Shown here in pieces: positions 42,963 through 46,698 of a stretch of 46,698 nucleotides of DNA. This DNA comes from Bradyrhizobium retamae (GTDB lineage: Bacteria > Pseudomonadota > Alphaproteobacteria > Rhizobiales > Xanthobacteraceae). A program made the translations under genes and the position numbers. A model generated the notes under the pieces. It was not told the origin of the DNA. It was given only the letters and a program-made list of their open reading frames with translations, and ran no database searches. The stretch lies in NCBI RefSeq assembly GCF_001440415.1, contig NZ_LLYA01000179.1, forward strand, positions 1 through 46,698. The letters are read 5' to 3'. Position 1 is the stretch's first letter. Each line of letters starts with the position of its first letter.

Positions 42963-43313
42963 ATGACTATCCAGCGCTTCGAAACCGGACCTCGCATGAG
43001 CCAGGCCGTCGTCCACGGCAACACCGTTTATCTCGCCGGCGTCGTTGCCGGCAAGGCCGCCGGCAAAAGCGTGACCGAGCAGACTCAGGACATTCTCTCG
43101 ATCATCGACGGCCATCTCGCCAAGGCCGGCACCGACAAGTCGAAGCTCTTGTCGGCCACGATCTACATCACCGACATGAAGACCTTTCCCGAGATGAACG
43201 CCGTGTGGGACGGCTGGGTCTCGGCCGGCAACACGCCGGCGCGTGCCACCGTCGAGGCCAAGCTCGCCGCCCCGCAGTACAACGTCGAGATCATGGTCGT
43301 CGCGGCGAAGTAA
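42963..43313 (+). CDS. RidA-family protein
   Basis: The 116-residue protein is a RidA/YjgF/UK114 homologue: MTIQRFETGPRMSQAVVHGN, VYLAGVVAGKAAGKSVTEQT, QDILSIIDGHLAKAGTDKSK, then the signature GNTPARATVEAKLAAPQYNVEIMVVA (read in two parts). The arginine in PARATVEAKL is the residue that binds the carboxylate of the substrate in active deaminases. Such trimers hydrolyse reactive enamine/imine intermediates from PLP enzymes; subfamily members can differ. CAGGAGAAC lies just before the ATG. A strong terminator follows. Confidence 0.93.
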   Translation: MTIQRFETGPRMSQAVVHGNTVYLAGVVAGKAAGKSVTEQTQDILSIIDGHLAKAGTDKSKLLSATIYITDMKTFPEMNAVWDGWVSAGNTPARATVEAKLAAPQYNVEIMVVAAK

Positions 43314-43340
43314 TGTCAGCCAGCCGCTAACCGTCTTGCT

Positions 43341-43373
43341 GCCCCGGATTGCAGGCGCAATCCGGGGCATTTT
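43341..43373 (+). terminator. Rho-independent terminator after ridA-family gene
   Basis: A 12-bp perfect stem (GCCCCGGATTGC, loop AGGC, GCAATCCGGGGC) is followed by ATTTTC. It lies between convergent genes. Confidence 0.85.
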
Positions 43374-43383
43374 CATCTGCCTC

Positions 43384-44535
43384 TCACGCGCTGATCCGTG
43401 TGCCCGTGACATCGCCGATATCAGCCTGAAGCCACCGCGCGATCCGGCGCCAGGAATGGCGCAAGGCCCTGCGTCCCATGAAAAGGCCGAGGTGACCGCA
43501 TGGCTCGGAGGCCCGTTCCAGCCATGCAGGCGGCGTGCCCAAAAGCCGCGCGGTTGCGAACGCCTGATCGGGCGGGACGACGATGTCGTTCTCCCCCGCC
43601 AGCAGGAAGACCGGCACGCGCACCTCGGCAGGATCGATCCTGCGGCCGAGCGCGACGAAACGCCCCTCAGCGATCTGGTTCTCGCGGAAAACCCGGCCGG
43701 TCACCTCGAGATAATAGGCTCCCGGCAGATCCAGCGTCTCGCGGTCCCAGCGCTTGAAGCGGTCCAGCAGCATGCGGGCCTCGTCCGATCCATCGCGAAG
43801 ATTCCTTTGCAGCACGGCTTCGACGTCATGCTGGCTGAACGGCGGGTTCCAGAACTGCAGCATGTGCTCGCCGCTCACGATTCCCTCGCCCTGCTGCACC
43901 ATCTGCTCGAAAGCCGCCTGCGGAAGTGCGGCGACCATCTTCGAGAGTTCGGACGGCGTGGAAACATCGACCGGCGCACCGGCGAGCACTAGCCGTCGCA
44001 CCTTGCCGGGAAAGCGAACTGCATAGACCAGCGACAGCCATCCGCCCTGGCACAGGCCGACAAGATCGACCGGCGCGCCGATCTCGTCGATCGCCACATT
44101 GAGTTCGGCCAGATAATTATCGATCGACAGATGGCGCATTTCCAACGTGGCCGAGCGCCAGTCCGTGATATAGATGCGGTTCATGCCGTCGCGTTGCAGC
44201 GCCCCTACCAGACTGTGGCCCGGCGCGAAGTCCGTGACCAGTGCGCCGTGCAGCGCATAAGGCGCGCAAACCAGCACCGGCTGCCCCGCATTGCCTCGCG
44301 AAAACGCCCGCAGCCGCATCGAGGGAAGTTGCAGCGCCACAACGTTTGGCGTGGTCCAGGCGAGCGGCATCTGCTCCGGCGCGTGGGAAGGCGCAGGCTT
44401 GGGATCAGCGAACCATTGCGCGTAGCTGTCGAGCGCCAACCGCGTGGCCTCCAGCGGCCATAGCCACACCTGCTGCGCCCAATCGGCGCCCGCATGCTGC
44501 TCCGGCGTCTCCGGCTTCTTGGGTTTCTCTGCCAC
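43384..44535 (-). CDS. PHA-synthase-like alpha/beta hydrolase
   Basis: The 383-residue protein has the polyhydroxyalkanoate synthase active-site signature GLCQGGW: Cys162 sits where lipases have Ser. The rest of the triad is Asp317 in AGENDIVVPP and His348 in EPCGHLGLFMG. Also PhaC-like are VCAPYALHGALVTDFAPGHS, IYITDWRSAT and FRENQIAEGRF. At 383 residues it is close to class III PhaC catalytic subunits and lacks the long N-terminal domain of class I enzymes. It might polymerise, transfer or hydrolyse hydroxyacyl-CoA. No phaE, phaR, phasin or depolymerase gene is adjacent. It starts at GTG with GGGGAA upstream. Confidence 0.85.
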   Translation of the reverse strand: MAEKPKKPETPEQHAGADWAQQVWLWPLEATRLALDSYAQWFADPKPAPSHAPEQMPLAWTTPNVVALQLPSMRLRAFSRGNAGQPVLVCAPYALHGALVTDFAPGHSLVGALQRDGMNRIYITDWRSATLEMRHLSIDNYLAELNVAIDEIGAPVDLVGLCQGGWLSLVYAVRFPGKVRRLVLAGAPVDVSTPSELSKMVAALPQAAFEQMVQQGEGIVSGEHMLQFWNPPFSQHDVEAVLQRNLRDGSDEARMLLDRFKRWDRETLDLPGAYYLEVTGRVFRENQIAEGRFVALGRRIDPAEVRVPVFLLAGENDIVVPPDQAFATARLLGTPPAWLERASEPCGHLGLFMGRRALRHSWRRIARWLQADIGDVTGTRISA

Positions 44536-44774
44536 GCCCGTTCCCCGATTGATCGTCCCACCATGGTGAGGACGGCAAGAGCTGAGGTCGCATGCTTTTA
44601 CGCCAGATCCAGCGCAGGCCCTAGCCCGATCGATCGTCGGAAATAGGTCAGCACCGCATCCGCAAGGCGCATGATTGCCAAAATCGAAATCCTTGACCTC
44701 TGAGGTAATCGATTGGCGCGTCGGATTTTTCGATAGTCGGTCAGCCGGCCTATTCGGCCGGAACGAAGGAGAGC

Positions 44775-45143
44775 ATGATGACCGACATCAACAAAATCGC
44801 CCGCAGCTACATCGATCTGTGGAACGAGCGGACGCCAAGCCGCCGCCGCGAAATTCTCAGCCAGAACTGGACCAGCGACGCCCGGTATATCGACCCGCTG
44901 ATGTCGGGCGATGGGCATGACGGCGTGGACGCGCTGATCGCGGGCGTGCAGCAAAAATTTCCGGATTTCAGGTTCAGGCTGATCGGCGAGCCCAGTGGCT
45001 TTGGCGACCACGTCCGCTTCTCCTGGGGCCTCGGCCCCGACGGTGGCGACAGCCCGATCAAGGGCACGGATTTCGCAGTCCTCAGCGACGGCCGCATCCG
45101 CAGCATCACCGGCTTCCTCGACCAGGTGCCGGCGGGGGCGTAG
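44775..45143 (+). CDS. NTF2-like / SnoaL-like protein
   Basis: The 122-residue protein has the NTF2-like pattern: TDINKIARSYIDLWNERTPS, WTSDARYIDPLMSGDGHDGV, FPDFRFRLIGEPSGFGDHVR and GTDFAVLSDGRIRSITGFLD. Several polyketide cyclase-like relatives share this form; the function here is unknown. Two adjacent ATGs (44775, 44778) follow an AAGGAG; the second has the better spacing. The 239-base leader (44536-44774) contains an ACCTC-T-GAGGT dyad at 44696-44706 beside a TTGACC, a possible regulated promoter, but this is weak evidence. Confidence 0.82.
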   Translation: MMTDINKIARSYIDLWNERTPSRRREILSQNWTSDARYIDPLMSGDGHDGVDALIAGVQQKFPDFRFRLIGEPSGFGDHVRFSWGLGPDGGDSPIKGTDFAVLSDGRIRSITGFLDQVPAGA

Positions 45144-45185
45144 CCGACCGACCGTCATCTCACACAGCCCGCCACTTACGAAGCT

Positions 45186-45275
45186 GTCATCCCCGCGAAG
45201 GCGGGGATCCAGTACGCCGCGGCTTATCGGTTCAATCACTGCTGTCTCTGGAATACTGGGTCACCCGCCTTCGCG
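45186..45275. repeat. Palindromic repeat split by the IS element (left part)
   Basis: GTCATCCCCGCGAAGGCGGG and GATCCAGTA form the left arm; TACTGGGTCACCCGCCTTCG at 45254 onward starts the right arm. The rest of the right arm, CGCCTTCGCGGGTGACGAC, appears after the insertion at 46449-46467. The two halves together make one complete inverted repeat, so the IS landed inside an existing repeat. Confidence 0.8.
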
Positions 45276-46448
45276 AGGGCTTTGCGGAAGTCGGTCATTT
45301 TGTTCTGGCTTCGGAATGGCGAGCCAGAGCAAGGATTCTGGTTATTTCCCCGAAGGGATTGGGGGACGTGGGCCGGTTCAGATGGCCTGGGATGTCATTC
45401 TTGCCCATCGTTGGAGGTTGATTGCCACGGCAGCGAGCTGGAATGCGGTGGCGTTACGGAGGAGGCCCCGATATCGGGCACGCGTAAAACCGTAGACACG
45501 CTTGATCAGGGCAAAGAGCGGCTCCACCGGAGCGCGACGATGCCTGAGGACCGCATTCCGACGCACGGCCCATGCTCCCAAACGATGCCAGCGGCCGTTC
45601 CTGCGCATGATGCCATCACGGATACCCATCGCCTTCAGTCGCGCTCGGCGAACCTGGCTGTCGTAAGCTTTATCGGCATAAACCGTGTCCTCGTCTCCGC
45701 AGATCAGGGCATCGGCTACCACGGTGTCGTTGACGTTGGCGGGCGTGAAGTCGAGGCGGCGAATGATGCGGCTGTCCTGGTCCATCGCCACATGCATCTT
45801 GTAGCCGAAGAAGTACTTGTTCTCTTTCCGCGTCCAAGTGGCGTCAGGGTCGTGCGGGCTTTTGACCAGTTTGCTGGCGGGCCGTCCGTCAGTATCCGGT
45901 GGCAATGCGCCATCCGGTGGTTCCGGCGGGTTGACGGCCGAGCGCACCAGCGAGGCATCGATCAGCGTGCCACGCTTCAAAACGAAGCCGGACTTCTCGA
46001 TCTGCGCTGTGATCAGGCCAAAGGCGCGTTCAGCCAGACCGCTCTTGGCCAGTTGCTCCCGGAAGCGCCAGAGCGTGGAATGATCCGGCACCGGCTCGCT
46101 CAGCGACAGCCCCAGAAATCGCCGGAACGACAGCCGGTCCAGCAACGCCTCCTCAAGCCCGGGATCGGACAGCCCATACCATTGCTGCAGCAGCAATGCC
46201 TTGAACAGCGCAAGCGCTGGATAGCCTGGTGCCCCCATCGATCCGCTGCGCAAGCCACTCAGCAAGGCCTCGACCGCTGGCCAGTCCACCAATTCCGCCA
46301 TCCGCTGCAACGCTGCGTTGGCCCGCGCGGCTTCGTTCACCAGACCGTCCGTAAAGCTCAACTGCCCGATCTGCCGCTCCGCCATTAGCCTCTCCCGCGA
46401 ATCTCTCCCCTAAAGAGAATCATTCGCGCACGACTTATGCAAAGCCCT
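45276..46448 (-). mobile_element. Complete IS5-family insertion sequence
   Basis: The ends are inverted: AGGGCTTTGCGGAAGTCG at the left, and AGGGCTTTGCATAAGTCG read inward from the right (16 of 18 matching). The direct repeat CGCCTTCGCG flanks both sides; because it is itself partly palindromic and joins the inverted repeat, the exact boundary and target-duplication length (4, 6, 8 or 10 bp) cannot be fixed by eye. The element is about 1.17 kb with one transposase gene. Confidence 0.85.
45378..46385 (-). CDS. IS5-family transposase
   Basis: The 335-residue DDE transposase has an N-terminal helical DUF772-type DNA-binding region (ALFKALLLQQWYGLSDPGLE), first Asp143 in GTLIDASLV, second Asp238 in VYADKAYDS, and Glu288 in RAPVEPLFALIKRVYGF followed by the Y-(2)R-type segment expected for IS5. 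The frame is intact and full length, so the element may be active. It moves the IS by cut-and-paste or copy mechanisms typical of DDE enzymes. Confidence 0.95.
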   Translation of the reverse strand: MAERQIGQLSFTDGLVNEAARANAALQRMAELVDWPAVEALLSGLRSGSMGAPGYPALALFKALLLQQWYGLSDPGLEEALLDRLSFRRFLGLSLSEPVPDHSTLWRFREQLAKSGLAERAFGLITAQIEKSGFVLKRGTLIDASLVRSAVNPPEPPDGALPPDTDGRPASKLVKSPHDPDATWTRKENKYFFGYKMHVAMDQDSRIIRRLDFTPANVNDTVVADALICGDEDTVYADKAYDSQVRRARLKAMGIRDGIMRRNGRWHRLGAWAVRRNAVLRHRRAPVEPLFALIKRVYGFTRARYRGLLRNATAFQLAAVAINLQRWARMTSQAI

Positions 46449-46467
46449 CGCCTTCGCGGGTGACGAC
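46449..46467. repeat. Right remainder of the IS-split palindromic repeat
   Basis: CGCCTTCGCGGGTGACGAC continues the right arm interrupted after 45275. Confidence 0.75.
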
Positions 46468-46494
46468 AGTTGAATATGCGTTCGCGATCTCGCG

Positions 46495-46698
46495 ACATTA
46501 GCTGCCCGAGGTTGGCCTAAGAATCTCCCGCCCCCTGGAAATACAGAGGGCGCAGGGAAGACCGGGTGCTGGCTGCACCCGCGGTCTCGTGTGCAAAGTG
46601 CGCATAAGGAAACGCACACGAGCATACAGGTACAGCGGGAGCGTCCCGGCCTTCCCTGCGCAATGGCTTTACGGCTTACTTCGTGCTCTTGTGTCCGC
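46495..46698. repeat. Structured non-coding element at window edge, probably multi-copy
   Basis: The core 46551-46660 is bounded by CGCAGGGAAGACCGGG and CCCGGCCTTCCCTGCG, complementary except for one base, with inner GCACACGAG / CTCGTGTGC arms (46573-46624). I recall very similar sequence occurring many times in Bradyrhizobium genomes, but could not check. The only open frame here (46410-46625, minus) is Cys/Ser-rich and not protein-like. The element continues beyond the window. Confidence 0.5.

Noticed and set aside
44696..44706. ACCTC-T-GAGGT dyad near a TTGACC
   Set aside because: It is too short, with no paired -10 box and no nearby regulator, so it is not called as an operator.
46410..46625. 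71-residue frame at the right edge
   Set aside because: It lies across the IS end and the structured repeat. Its Cys/Ser/Arg-rich sequence shows no fold.
1..46698. tRNA, rRNA, CRISPR array or prophage
   Set aside because: I looked for cloverleaf-like sequences, regularly spaced direct repeats and phage structural genes and saw none. Every repeat found is palindromic and dispersed.

Overview
The window reads as ordinary chromosome of a high-GC alphaproteobacterium, most likely a Bradyrhizobium or a close relative in the Nitrobacteraceae. The inference rests on a class I lysyl-tRNA synthetase, a plant/proteobacterial-type glutamate-cysteine ligase, a PodJ-like Sel1-repeat protein, the ligase-associated DNA damage response genes, and many palindromic repeats of the kinds I associate with Bradyrhizobium and Rhodopseudomonas. 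I saw no tRNA, rRNA, CRISPR array or phage. One complete IS5-family element lies near the right end.

Layout, left to right. 1-4.3 kb: a nucleotidyltransferase-fold protein, an exported PAN-domain protein, gshA (glutathione synthesis), and a divergent MarR-regulator / glutathione S-transferase pair sharing a symmetric operator. 4.5-9.9 kb: a fatty-acid beta-oxidation operon on the minus strand (acyl-CoA dehydrogenase, thiolase, FadJ-type hydratase/dehydrogenase). 10.1-11.2 kb: an NTF2-like protein divergent from a PadR regulator whose start abuts two tandem operator-like palindromes. 11.4-15.7 kb: a 1124-residue PodJ-like protein, then a membrane-anchored ClpP-fold protein. 15.9-17.6 kb: a TauE/SafE exporter overlapping a TIGR02186-type membrane protein. 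17.7-22 kb: a non-canonical Nramp-family transporter, a metallo-beta-lactamase-fold hydrolase, and a DMT exporter divergent from a LysR regulator.

22.0-30.8 kb holds the complete ligase-associated DNA damage response set, split into two outward-lying pairs: PdeM nuclease plus Lhr-like helicase on the minus strand, and MBL exonuclease plus ATP-dependent ligase on the plus strand. A Tat-exported substrate-binding protein and a TPR-methyltransferase lie between the pairs. The helicase and the ligase both carry an apparent in-frame insertion made of the same C-rich palindromic repeat that is scattered between genes here. This is the most unusual feature I found.

30.9-38.3 kb: a small membrane protein, an RNase Z-like hydrolase, a MATE exporter, a DUF952 gene overlapping pyrD, an S24/LexA-fold regulator lacking the usual nucleophilic serine, a class II aldolase and class I LysRS. 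38.5-45.1 kb: a solute-binding protein, a SCO copper chaperone with a 64-residue membrane partner, a second ClpP-like exported protein, a COG3573-type flavoprotein, RidA, a PHA-synthase-like hydrolase and a second NTF2-like protein. 45.2-46.7 kb: the IS element, inserted inside an older palindromic repeat, followed by a second structured element at the window edge.

All functions are from reading sequence motifs by eye. No database search was possible.
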